Positions 43,556 through 51,905 of a stretch of 64,000 bases of DNA are shown here, in pieces (within the stretch, counting starts at the first letter, position 1; each line of letters begins with the position of its first letter). The DNA is from Chloroflexota bacterium. Lineage in GTDB: Bacteria; Chloroflexota; Anaerolineae; Aggregatilineales; Phototrophicaceae. The stretch covers positions 25,818-89,817 of the forward strand of contig WTGN01000022.1 in NCBI GenBank assembly GCA_011523545.1. Reading direction: 5' to 3'. The translations under genes were made by a program, and so were the position numbers. The notes under the pieces are model-generated. The model was not told the origin of the DNA. It saw only the letters and a program-made list of their open reading frames with translations, and ran no database searches.

Positions 43556-44479
43556 GTGAGCCAGTACATCCTGCGGCGCATCGCGATCGCTTTCCCCTTG
43601 ATCCTGGCGGTGACGACGGTTGTCTTTGTCATGCTGCGGGTGGCGCTGCCGGGCGACCCGGCCCAGGTCATGGCGGGCGATCGGGCGTCGCCGGATCAAA
43701 TCGAGCTGATCCGCCGCAAGCTGGGCTTCGATCGGCCCGTAGTCGAGCAATACCTGATCTTTCTGCGCAACTTCGCGCAGGGGGACCTCGGGCGCTCAGT
43801 CAAGTTTCGCGAGCCGGTCATGGGCGTGATCGCCAGGGCTTTTCCCTTCACGGTGACGCTCACCTTCCTCAGCGTGACGGTGGGCACGGCGATCGGCCTG
43901 CTCATCGGCGTCATCACCGCGATCTATCAGAGGACCTGGGTCGATAATTTCGGAATCGTGCTGACGGTCTTCTTCTTCTCCATCCCGACATTTTGGCTGG
44001 GGCTGATGCTGATTCTGATCTTTTCGGTGGGTTTGCGCCTGCTGCCGGTGCAGGGGGCGGGTACCTGGCGGCATTTTGTCCTGCCGGTGGCGACGCTGGC
44101 GGTGGGCCAGAGCGCGCTGATCGCCCGTTTGACGCGCTCAAGCATGATTGAAGTGCTCAGCACGGATTATGTGCGGACGGCGCGCTCGAAGGGTTTGGCG
44201 CGGCGGCAAGTGCTCATGCGTCATGCGCTGCGCAATACGCTGATACCGGTGATCACCGTTGTGGGGCTGTCGGTGGGCGGCTTGCTCGGCGGCGCTGTCA
44301 TCACCGAGAGCATCTTCGGCTTGCCGGGCGTCGGCCGCCTGGCTATCGACGCCATTAGCAATCGCGATTATCCCATGATTCAAGGCGCGGTAATTCTGGT
44401 GGCCGCCTCCTTCGTTTTTGTCAATCTGCTCGTAGACATCATCTACGCCTTTGTCGATCCGCGGATACGCTATGCGTAG
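43556..44479 (+). CDS. Opp/Dpp-type ABC permease (B subunit), third system
   Basis: 307 residues from GTG 43556 with AAAAGGAC before it. DppB layout: YILRRIAIAFPLILAVTTVVFVML, PGDPAQVMAGD, the EAA-like contact TARSKGLARRQVLMRHALRNTL, and DPRIRYA at the end. Standard length, unlike the first and second systems. It overlaps the C-subunit start by 8 bp (ATGCGTAG). Confidence 0.94.
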   Translation: MSQYILRRIAIAFPLILAVTTVVFVMLRVALPGDPAQVMAGDRASPDQIELIRRKLGFDRPVVEQYLIFLRNFAQGDLGRSVKFREPVMGVIARAFPFTVTLTFLSVTVGTAIGLLIGVITAIYQRTWVDNFGIVLTVFFFSIPTFWLGLMLILIFSVGLRLLPVQGAGTWRHFVLPVATLAVGQSALIARLTRSSMIEVLSTDYVRTARSKGLARRQVLMRHALRNTLIPVITVVGLSVGGLLGGAVITESIFGLPGVGRLAIDAISNRDYPMIQGAVILVAASFVFVNLLVDIIYAFVDPRIRYA

Positions 44480-45350
44480 CGAAAGGCTGTTTCCGAAACA
44501 GTCGGCGCCGGCCGGCTTGTACCAACTTGTGCTGTTGAAGTTTGTGCGGAATCGCGTCGCGCTGGCTGGGCTTTGTTGTCTGCTGCTGCTGCTGCTGGCG
44601 ATTCTATTCGCGCCGCAGGTGACGCCGTACGACCCGCTGCAAAAGAACACGCCGGAGCGCAATCAGGCGCCGTCGCTGGCGCATCCCTTTGGCACGGACA
44701 AACTGGGCCGGGATATCATGAGCCGCGTGCTTTACGGCGGGCGCGTTTCCCTGCAAGTCGGTTTCCTGTCTGTCGGGCTGGCTGTCATCATCAGCACGCC
44801 CCTCGGTTTGATCGCTGGTTTCTTCGGTGGCATCGTCGACAACGCCATCATGCGCGTGATGGATTTGATCCTCGCCTTTCCCGGCTTGATCCTGGCCATC
44901 TGGTTGGTGAGCCTTCTGGGCTCAAACATCAACAACGTCATTATCGCGATCGCCTTCTTCTCCCTGCCGACATTTTCCCGCCTGATACGCGGCGTCACGC
45001 TGTCCATACGCGAGATGGAGTATGTGATGGCGGCGCGCAGCATGGGGGCGGGTTCGCTGCGCATCATGTTCTTTCACATCCTGCCCGGCGTCTTGGGCCC
45101 CATGATCGTCTTGACGACGCTGGGCGTTTCCGGCGCGATTGTCGCCGGCGCGAGCTTGAGCTTCCTCGGCTTGGGCGTGCGGCCGCCGACGCCGGAATGG
45201 GGGGCGATGCTGGCCGACGGGCGCAATTATCTGCGCACGCAGTGGTGGATCGCGGTCTTCCCCGGCATGACGATTACGCTGGTGGTCTTGATATTGAATA
45301 TCATCGGCGATGCCCTGCGCGACGCGCTCGATCCGAATGTGCGGGCCTAA
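44472..45350 (+). CDS. Opp/Dpp-type ABC permease (C subunit), third system
   Basis: 292 residues of the standard short DppC form: after the first helix, LAHPFGTDKLGRDIMSRVLYGGR follows directly, without the insert of the first and second systems. The EAA contact is AARSMGAGSLRIMFFHILPG, and the end LNIIGDALRDALDP is typical. No ATPase genes follow; the operon ends here, so ATP hydrolysis must be provided by ATPases encoded elsewhere. Confidence 0.94.
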   Translation: MRSERLFPKQSAPAGLYQLVLLKFVRNRVALAGLCCLLLLLLAILFAPQVTPYDPLQKNTPERNQAPSLAHPFGTDKLGRDIMSRVLYGGRVSLQVGFLSVGLAVIISTPLGLIAGFFGGIVDNAIMRVMDLILAFPGLILAIWLVSLLGSNINNVIIAIAFFSLPTFSRLIRGVTLSIREMEYVMAARSMGAGSLRIMFFHILPGVLGPMIVLTTLGVSGAIVAGASLSFLGLGVRPPTPEWGAMLADGRNYLRTQWWIAVFPGMTITLVVLILNIIGDALRDALDPNVRA

Positions 45351-45440
45351 GTCGCTGCCTCGCGCCTGTCATATACGGACACGCTAGAGCGGTCGCCCAT
45401 ACAAGGCTTGTCCGATACTGGGTCATTCGAGCGCGAATCT

Positions 45441-45530
45441 TTCACCCCATCCCCGACCGCCTGTGTCTACGCGGCGCGGCCCTCTCGCCGTATTTATAGC
45501 GAGCATCCCAACAAGCTAGGGAAGCGGCGT
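45441..45530. repeat. Degenerate family B repeat with nested insert
   Basis: CCCCATCCCCGACC, then TGTCTACGCG (45464-45473), CCTCTCGCC and its complement region GCGAGCATCC, then GGGAAG. The nested word is the one found at 22230 and 47650. Confidence 0.55.
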
Positions 45531-45576
45531 TTTGTCGCTAATTGAACGGTCTCGACGCCGAAAAACCGCGCGCGGT

Positions 45577-46476
45577 CTAGTCGTCGTCTAGGGTGAGCAG
45601 ATTGAACCGCTTGTAGAGCTCTTCGAGGCTTTCGAGGCGTTCGCGCATTTTTTCCGGATAGCGCAGGGAGAGGGCGCCGAGGATGGCGTCGAGCAGGGCG
45701 AAGAGCGCGACTGTATTGCTGTAGAGACGCAGGCGGTATGGCACGATCAGGGCAAGGTCGGAACGAATGGCCGCGGGCGAAACATGGCTGTCGGTGACGG
45801 CCAGCACGGCGGCGCCACGCTGCTTGCCGACCTCCATCACCGTCAGCGTGTCGCGGGTGTAACGGGCGAAGCAGAGCGAGAAGACCAGATCGCCCGCCAC
45901 CAGCGGCGTTAGCTGCGCCGCGATAGCATCAATGCCCGGTGTCAGCACGGTGGTGTCCGGGCGGATGTAGCGCAGGACGATGCCGAAATTAAGCGCGAGC
46001 GGGAACGAGGAGCCCAAGCCGATGATGTAGACATGACTCGCTTGATCGACCATATCAACGGCGCGATCGAAGACATGAGTAGGGACGTGCTGCGGCAGAT
46101 CAAGCAGGCTGCGCACTTCATCGCGCAGCACCGTGCTGAGCAGGTGCGCCTCTTCCTGGTCAGCGGTCGAGAGGTCTTCCAGCAATTGCTGCGAGCCGAT
46201 CTGCATACGCTGGTCGAAGCGGGCCTGATTCAGAAATTGGCTGCGCAGAACGGATTGCAGCTCCGGGAAACCTTCAAAGCCGAGCGCCTGGGCCGTGCGC
46301 ACCACCGTTGACGGATTCACGCTGACCGCCTCGGCGATCTCAGTGATGGTTAGGTGGATGACGCCGATGCCGCCTTCAAGCAGGAATCGGGCGACTTTGC
46401 GCTGGCTGCGCGATAGGGATTCGTGGTGGCGGCGAATCCAGCGTACGATGTCTTCTTGCGGTTTGGCTTCGTTCAT
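45577..46476 (-). CDS. RpiR/MurR-family transcription regulator with SIS domain
   Basis: 299 residues. Residues ~1-80 form the RpiR helix-turn-helix (LTITEIAEAVSVNPSTVVRTAQALGFEGFPELQ). Residues ~125-270 are a sugar-isomerase (SIS) domain with VYIIGLGSSF and LVFSLCFARYTRDTL. Members bind phosphosugars such as MurNAc 6-phosphate. It is separated from the cysteine synthase by 37 bp and is likely co-transcribed. It converges with the third importer operon and is a candidate for its control. Confidence 0.92.
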   Translation of the reverse strand: MNEAKPQEDIVRWIRRHHESLSRSQRKVARFLLEGGIGVIHLTITEIAEAVSVNPSTVVRTAQALGFEGFPELQSVLRSQFLNQARFDQRMQIGSQQLLEDLSTADQEEAHLLSTVLRDEVRSLLDLPQHVPTHVFDRAVDMVDQASHVYIIGLGSSFPLALNFGIVLRYIRPDTTVLTPGIDAIAAQLTPLVAGDLVFSLCFARYTRDTLTVMEVGKQRGAAVLAVTDSHVSPAAIRSDLALIVPYRLRLYSNTVALFALLDAILGALSLRYPEKMRERLESLEELYKRFNLLTLDDD

Positions 46477-46513
46477 AATTTTGCCCGTAGGTCAGTGTCT
46501 AAGCGACTGCCGC

Positions 46514-47482
46514 TCAGCAATGATGCGACCACAGATCCGTGCTCAGGTATTTTAAGCCGGAGTCGGGAAGCAGGATGGCGATGCGCCCGCCACGATGCGC
46601 GCCCCGCAGGAGTTGCAGGGCGCCGGCGAGGTTGGCGCCTGATGAGATGCCGGCGAATAACCCTTCTTCTTTTGCCAGACGGCGTGTCATTTCAATGGCG
46701 TCGCCATCGCTGACTTGCAGGAAGCCGTCGATCAGCGCGCGATCAATCTGCGCCAGCTCCGGCATAGAGTAGCCGCCGCCCTGGATTCTGTGCCTGCCAT
46801 CTGTGACTGGCCCGCCGGCGAGGGCGGCCGCGCCTTGCGGTTCGACGACATAGCATTGTATCGCCGGGTCGCATTCTTTGAAGTATTGAGCGCAACCGGC
46901 GAAAGATCCGCCGCTGCCGATGAAATCGCAGAAGGCGTCGATGCCGCCCGATTGGCGCATGATTTCAGGGGCGGTATGGCGGTAATGGGCGCGCGCGTTG
47001 CCCGGCAGTTGAAACTGGTCGGCGCGGAAGGCGCAGCGCTGACGGACGATTTCCCGGGCTTGTTCTTCGACGCGAGCCAGGTCGGCGCCGGTGACTTCGC
47101 CCGGCGTCGAATCGGGGCATTGATCGACGAGCTGCACTTCGGCGCCCAGCGCCTTCATCATGCGCGCTCGTTCGACCGAGTTGCCGCGGGACATCACCGC
47201 GACGAAGCGGTAGCCCTTGGCGGCGCAAACGATAGCCAGGCCGGTGCCGGTATTGCCGCTGGTTAGCTCGACGACGGTGTCGCCGGGCTTAAGCGCGCCG
47301 GCCTGCTCGGCATCTTCGATCATTTGCCGGGCGATGCGGTCCTTTTTTGAGTAACCCGGATTGAAATATTCGAGCTTGGCGAAGACGCGCCCGTCATCGC
47401 CGCCGGTGATGCGCCCAAGCTCCACCAGCGGTGTGTCGCCGATGACATCAAGGACGGACGCGCAGAGTTTGGCCCGTGTCAA
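46514..47482 (-). CDS. Cysteine synthase/cystathionine beta-synthase family PLP enzyme
   Basis: 322 residues. The PLP Lys is in NPGYSKKDRIARQMI; the substrate loop is LTSGNTGTGLA, as in CysK; the phosphate-binding loop is GSGGSFAG and the C-terminus PDSGLKYLSTDLW is CysK-like. It would form cysteine from O-acetylserine and sulfide, or catalyse a related beta-replacement. The middle region (AFRADQFQLPGNARAHYRHTAPEI) matches CysK in pattern but differs in detail, so a non-classical substrate is possible. A good promoter lies at 47560-47588. Confidence 0.88.
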   Translation of the reverse strand: MTRAKLCASVLDVIGDTPLVELGRITGGDDGRVFAKLEYFNPGYSKKDRIARQMIEDAEQAGALKPGDTVVELTSGNTGTGLAIVCAAKGYRFVAVMSRGNSVERARMMKALGAEVQLVDQCPDSTPGEVTGADLARVEEQAREIVRQRCAFRADQFQLPGNARAHYRHTAPEIMRQSGGIDAFCDFIGSGGSFAGCAQYFKECDPAIQCYVVEPQGAAALAGGPVTDGRHRIQGGGYSMPELAQIDRALIDGFLQVSDGDAIEMTRRLAKEEGLFAGISSGANLAGALQLLRGAHRGGRIAILLPDSGLKYLSTDLWSHHC

Positions 47483-47841
47483 GTCGTCGCTTCCTGGGTC
47501 ATGCGGTTTTGAATGTCTCGCTCGCGCCTATGTCGTATTCTTGCGTCATGCGCAGCCCGATTATAAGTCGGGGGCGGAGGTTTGTAAAACAGACTTGTTT
47601 CGAGCAATGCGTCCATCTCGGTTAAATCTAAAATTGCGGCCACCGGGGGCGCGTAGACAGAGCCGGCCCAGGCCTATACACATGCCGAGCCGGAGTTGAA
47701 GTTGCTTTGGCTGCTTGTCTGCCAAATGTACCACTTTTCTCGGTGCTAAACATAAGTGAAGACGCTGGCTTTGCTCTGCGTTGCCTTCGATAGACAGGCG
47801 GGTTATCATGGGGTACTTCGATTTCGACTGTGTCCTGGATT
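47483..47841. other. 359-bp divergent gap
   Basis: Contains the promoter of the cysteine synthase-RpiR pair and, at 47650-47659, the reverse complement of TGTCTACGCG flanked by a CCGG-rich stretch. The rest shows no gene, RNA gene or family A/B repeat that I can recognise. Confidence 0.6.
47560..47588 (-). promoter_or_regulatory. Putative promoter of the cysteine synthase-RpiR operon
   Basis: On the minus strand TTTACA (47583-47588, five of six), a 17-bp spacer and a perfect TATAAT (47560-47565), about 78 bp before the start codon. It is the best promoter match in the window. Confidence 0.65.
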
Positions 47842-48708
47842 ATGACCGAGAACATCGTCATTAGCGAATTGCAGAGCATGCGCGAACTGTCCGCCACTGT
47901 GGAATTGCAGAAGGCGGTCTGGGGCATGGACGATGCGGAAGTCGCTTCGCCACATACGCTGCGGGCGATTGTACATAGCGGCGGGGCGGTCTTCGGGGCG
48001 GCGGCGCAGGGGCGGCTGGTCGGTTTCTGTTTCGGTTTCGCGGCGCCGCGCGCGGGCGAGCTTTGGCTCTGGTCGCACATGACGGGCGTCCACCCCTGTT
48101 TTCAGCGCGCGGGCGTCGGCTTCATGCTCAAGCAGGCGCAGCGGGATTGGGCGCTGAGGCAAGGTTATCGCTGGATGGCCTGGACATTCGACCCGCTGCA
48201 GTGCGGCAACGCCAATTTCAACTTCAATCGGCTGGGTATAACCGCTGGCGCCTACTCGGTCAATCATTATGGCGATATGCAAGATGGCATCAACGCCGGT
48301 TTAGCCAGCGACCGCCTCGAAGCGCATTGGCGGCTGGACGCGCCCCATGTGCGTGAGATGGCCGCCGGCGCGCCTCGCTCGGCTGAGCAAGACTTGTCGG
48401 ATCTGCGCAAATTGCTCTATGTAGATGCCGCGGGCGCGACCCGCCATATGCGGGAAACAGCGCCCGATGGCGGCCGATACGGCATTGAAATTCCGCTCTG
48501 TATCGCCGAGTTGAAGCGGCGGGACATTACACGCGCAAAACAATGGCAGCTTTGCCTGCGCGAGGCGATAACCGATTTGTTGGCGGCGGGTTATATCGTC
48601 AGCGGCTTCGCGCGCGGCAGCGAGGCAGGTTGTTATATTTTAAGCCAGCGGCAATCCCGGTCCATGCCACTAGAACCCCATCCCCCGGCCCCTTCCCCAG
48701 CCAGCTAG
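47842..48708 (+). CDS. GNAT-superfamily N-acetyltransferase with repeat-derived C-terminal end
   Basis: 288 residues from ATG 47842 (GTG 47830 is an alternative). The pattern fits the predicted GNAT group of COG3375: ELWLWSHMTGVHPCFQRAGVGFMLKQAQRDWALRQGY contains the acetyl-CoA loop (QRAGVG), followed by WTFDPLQCGNANFNFNRLG. The last ten or so residues (EPHPPAPSPAS) and the stop codon TAG are read from a family B repeat. No substrate can be named. It stands alone on the plus strand. Confidence 0.82.
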   Translation: MTENIVISELQSMRELSATVELQKAVWGMDDAEVASPHTLRAIVHSGGAVFGAAAQGRLVGFCFGFAAPRAGELWLWSHMTGVHPCFQRAGVGFMLKQAQRDWALRQGYRWMAWTFDPLQCGNANFNFNRLGITAGAYSVNHYGDMQDGINAGLASDRLEAHWRLDAPHVREMAAGAPRSAEQDLSDLRKLLYVDAAGATRHMRETAPDGGRYGIEIPLCIAELKRRDITRAKQWQLCLREAITDLLAAGYIVSGFARGSEAGCYILSQRQSRSMPLEPHPPAPSPAS

Positions 48709-48719
48709 GGAAGGGGAGC
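48672..48719. repeat. Family B repeat overlapping a gene end
   Basis: The C-rich arm is translated as the GNAT C-terminus; the loop AGCCAGCTAG supplies the stop codon; the G-rich arm is non-coding. Confidence 0.8.
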
Positions 48720-49121
48720 GCAAGAGCCGAACAACTTACACGGCGATGGGTTCGGCAGTACAACAGAGCTGCAGCAACTCGCCAACAAACTCAAGCGATT
48801 CCAGATTGTTGCAAATTGCATAGAGACGATCGGCTTGATCTTGCGGGACGAGATCGCCACTGAGCACGCTGAATTTCCGGCGCATTTCGCCGTCGGTCAT
48901 GCGGAATTCGGGCTCGCCTTTCATATTCGGGATATAGGCTTCGCGCGCTGTGCCATCGGCCAGCGTAATCCGCAAGCGGCAGCCATTTAGATCTGGATAG
49001 CGCGCCTCGATTTCATCGTCCACCTCGACATCGATGAGATTGCGCAGGCGGCGCACTTCCGGGTCGTCCCAAGCGGCGAAGTCCTGCCGCCAGGCGCTGC
49101 CCTGCTTGAGGGCGACGGCGG

Positions 49122-49660
49122 TCGAGATGCGGATGCTCAAGCCGGCCACCTCGCGCGATGGCGGGTTGGGATCGACGCGGAAGATCGGGCGAGTGGCGTA
49201 GGCATAGGTTTGCAGCTGGATGCGCTCGATGTCGTTGGTATCGAGCGGGCCGGCGGCCTGGATCGCCTGCACCGCGTCAATGGCTTGATGCGTATGGCGG
49301 CAGCCGCCATGTGGCTTGAAGCCGGTACCGAGGATGGCGAAGTCAGCCCCGAGGTCAGCGAATGTATCGGGGTCGAAGCCGTCGCCGAAGGCGCTGAAGA
49401 AGCCGTATTCGCCATCGAGAGCGCCGCGCGGCCCATAGAAGCCGGCCTCGGCCAGGCGCAGGGCGAAGACAGCATTGCGGGCGGCGAAACCGGCAATCAA
49501 GTCTTTGGTATCGCAGGGGCCGCTTTCGTAGACGTATTGCTCCGTGCCCGACGCGAGATCGGCGGCGAGGGCGATGGTGTTGATTGTGCGCTCTCGATCG
49601 AAGCCGGCGCAGCGGGCAGCGGCAAGCGCAGCGGAAATGGCGCCGAGCGTGCCTTTCAGA
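49122..49660. repeat. Tandem duplication, copy 1 (539 bp)
   Basis: Identical to 49661-50199 at every base I compared, line by line. Both unit borders carry TCGAG (49122, 49661 and 50200), a 5-bp microhomology consistent with slippage or a short-homology event. Confidence 0.97.
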
Positions 49661-50199
49661 TCGAGATGCGGATGCTCAAGCCGGCCACCTCGCGCGATGG
49701 CGGGTTGGGATCGACGCGGAAGATCGGGCGAGTGGCGTAGGCATAGGTTTGCAGCTGGATGCGCTCGATGTCGTTGGTATCGAGCGGGCCGGCGGCCTGG
49801 ATCGCCTGCACCGCGTCAATGGCTTGATGCGTATGGCGGCAGCCGCCATGTGGCTTGAAGCCGGTACCGAGGATGGCGAAGTCAGCCCCGAGGTCAGCGA
49901 ATGTATCGGGGTCGAAGCCGTCGCCGAAGGCGCTGAAGAAGCCGTATTCGCCATCGAGAGCGCCGCGCGGCCCATAGAAGCCGGCCTCGGCCAGGCGCAG
50001 GGCGAAGACAGCATTGCGGGCGGCGAAACCGGCAATCAAGTCTTTGGTATCGCAGGGGCCGCTTTCGTAGACGTATTGCTCCGTGCCCGACGCGAGATCG
50101 GCGGCGAGGGCGATGGTGTTGATTGTGCGCTCTCGATCGAAGCCGGCGCAGCGGGCAGCGGCAAGCGCAGCGGAAATGGCGCCGAGCGTGCCTTTCAGA
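49661..50199. repeat. Tandem duplication, copy 2 (539 bp)
   Basis: Directly abuts copy 1. Identity ends after TCGAG at 50200-50204, where the sequences diverge (A at 49666, G at 50205). Confidence 0.97.
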
Positions 50200-50666
50200 T
50201 CGAGGCCGCGGGCGCGCTGCATCGGGCGCACCTGACGGCCGACGCGCACGGCGAAATCATAGGCGGCGACGATGGCGATGAGCATATCAGCGCCGCTGCT
50301 GCGATAAGCTTCGCCGACGGCCAGGACAACGGGAACGACCTGAGAGGCGATGTGACCGGCGGAGCGATGCGAGTCGTCCATGCCGAGGATTTTGACCGTG
50401 ACGCCGTTGGCGAAGGCGGCGCCCTCCAATGACGCGCGCTCGCCCGCGCCCAGAATGGTCGCCTCATCGCCAGCCATCATCGCGCTGGCGTAGCGCAAGG
50501 CTTTCTGCCCCAGGTCGCGCTGATAACCGCCCAGCCCGGCGCCGATGGAATCGAATACGAGCGTCTTCGCCAGGTCGAGGGCCTCCGCCGGGATGTCGTC
50601 TAGTTGGAGCGAAAGGCTGTAGTCGGTGATTTGTTCGAGCAAGTTCATGAGATTGTCCTTTTTCGT

Positions 50667-50771
50667 GGGCGAGGCGGCGACTCGCCCCTACAAATTCTGG
50701 GTTGGGCGAGTCACCGCCTCGCCCCTACGGATCCTGGGTTGGGCGGGCGGACTGGCGGCTCACCCCTGCAG
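50667..50771. repeat. Three family A hairpins, one overlapping a stop codon
   Basis: Copies at 50667-50687 and 50704-50724, plus a degenerate copy from about 50741 whose CTCACCCCTGCA tail contains the stop codon (50760-50762) and last codons of the aminotransferase gene. Confidence 0.8.
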
Positions 50772-51905
50772 GCCTTGCAAGAGCTTCGCTGTAGTTTCAG
50801 TCATGTAGTTTACCTCATCCGCGGTTAATTCGGGCGTCACCGGCAGGTTCACGATTTGGCGCGCTAGCATATCAGTCACCGGCAGATTGTCGGCGCCGGG
50901 CAAACCGGCCGCGTAGACGGTGTAATGGTAAATGGGCGGGGCGTAGTGGATGACCGCTTCAATGCCGGCTTCCCGCAGTTCACGATGTAGGGCCGCCTGG
51001 CAATTGACCCGGATGGCGTAGGAGCGGAAGGTCGGCTCGGCTTCGGGGCGGAAGCGGGGCGTGAGGGCGCGGGTATCGGCGAGGCCTTCTTCCAGGGCGG
51101 CGGCGATGGCGCGGCGTTGAGCGGTCCAGGCGCGCAGCTTGGGCAGCTTGACGAGCAGGAGCGCGGCTTGCAGGCCGTCCAGCGGCACATTGTAGCCTTC
51201 GGCGACATAATTCTGGTAGCCGAGAGTGATGTCGCCGGCTGGGTCATAACCATAGCCCGTGAGCAAACGCAGCTCGGCGTGGATGCCATCGTCATTGGTT
51301 ACAAGCATGGCGCCGTTGCCAGCGCTGCCGAGCGGTTTGAAAGGCGCGAAGCTGAACATGGTCACATCGGCGAAGCTCCCGACGGGCGCGCCATGATCGC
51401 GGGCGCCGGTCGCGAGGGCGGCGTCTTCGATGATCTTCAGTTGATGCTTGTCCGCGATGGTCCGCAGCGCCTTCACGTTTGCCGGGTGACCATGCAGGTC
51501 GACTGGCAGCAGGGCGCGCGTCTTCGCTGTGATGAGCGCTTCGACGAGAGCGGGATTCATGGTGTAGTCGTCTTCGAGCACATCGCAGAGCACGGGGCGG
51601 GCGCCGCATTGGCTGATGGCGCCGGTGGTGGAAATATCGGAGTTGGCAACGGATATGACCTCGTCGCCGGCGCCGATGCCGCAGGCGCGCAGGGCCAGGA
51701 ACAAGCCGATGGTGCCGGAGTGGACGGCGACGGCGTAACGGGCGCCGACTTCACGCGCGAAGGCGGCTTCCAGCTGGGCGCGGATCTCGTAACTGTGGCG
51801 ATAATCGCCGAAGAGGATTGGCTCAAGCGCGGCGCTGATTTCAGCGCGCATGCGGAAATGGGTCTCGTTTGCGCGCGAGCGCGGGACGCGGAATGGCACG
51901 CCCAT
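50760..51905 (-). CDS. DegT/DnrJ/EryC1/StrS-family PLP aminotransferase
   Basis: 381 residues from ATG 51905, whose A is shared with the TGA of the permease gene before it (TGATG overlap). Fold type I motifs: YAVAVHSGTIGLFLALRACGIGAGDEVI, the PLP-Asp in IIEDAALATGA, the Schiff-base Lys in FSFAPFKPLGSAGNGAML, and IHYAPPIYHY near the end. These enzymes aminate keto-sugars or make amino-sugars such as AHBA-like compounds. Its place at the tail of an importer operon suggests action on an imported amino compound rather than surface sugar synthesis. The last residues (LQG) come from a family A repeat. Confidence 0.88.
   Translation of the reverse strand: MGVPFRVPRSRANETHFRMRAEISAALEPILFGDYRHSYEIRAQLEAAFAREVGARYAVAVHSGTIGLFLALRACGIGAGDEVISVANSDISTTGAISQCGARPVLCDVLEDDYTMNPALVEALITAKTRALLPVDLHGHPANVKALRTIADKHQLKIIEDAALATGARDHGAPVGSFADVTMFSFAPFKPLGSAGNGAMLVTNDDGIHAELRLLTGYGYDPAGDITLGYQNYVAEGYNVPLDGLQAALLLVKLPKLRAWTAQRRAIAAALEEGLADTRALTPRFRPEAEPTFRSYAIRVNCQAALHRELREAGIEAVIHYAPPIYHYTVYAAGLPGADNLPVTDMLARQIVNLPVTPELTADEVNYMTETTAKLLQGLQG

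Larger units (their letters stand above)
48736..50648 (-). pseudogene. MmgE/PrpD-family gene broken by a 539-bp tandem duplication
   Basis: The 5' part (50648 leftwards) and the 3' part (up to 48736) are in different frames because 49122-49660 is repeated perfectly as 49661-50199 and 539 is not a multiple of three. Removing one copy gives 1374 bp and an intact 457-residue protein, close to the 460-residue paralogue at 56776-58158. Family signs are GMDDSHRSAGHIASQVVPV, SGTEQYVYESGPCDTKDL and GALDGEYGFF. MmgE/PrpD enzymes dehydrate 2-methylcitrate or related acids, decarboxylate cis-aconitate or epimerise iminodisuccinate. As written, only a truncated N-terminal product would be made. It may be a true mutation or an assembly fault. 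An AAAGGA site precedes ATG 50648. Confidence 0.9.

Noticed and set aside
47483..47841. tRNA or structured RNA gene
   Set aside because: No cloverleaf, anticodon arm or TTCGA-type T-loop pattern could be found; only a promoter and a GC-rich patch are visible.
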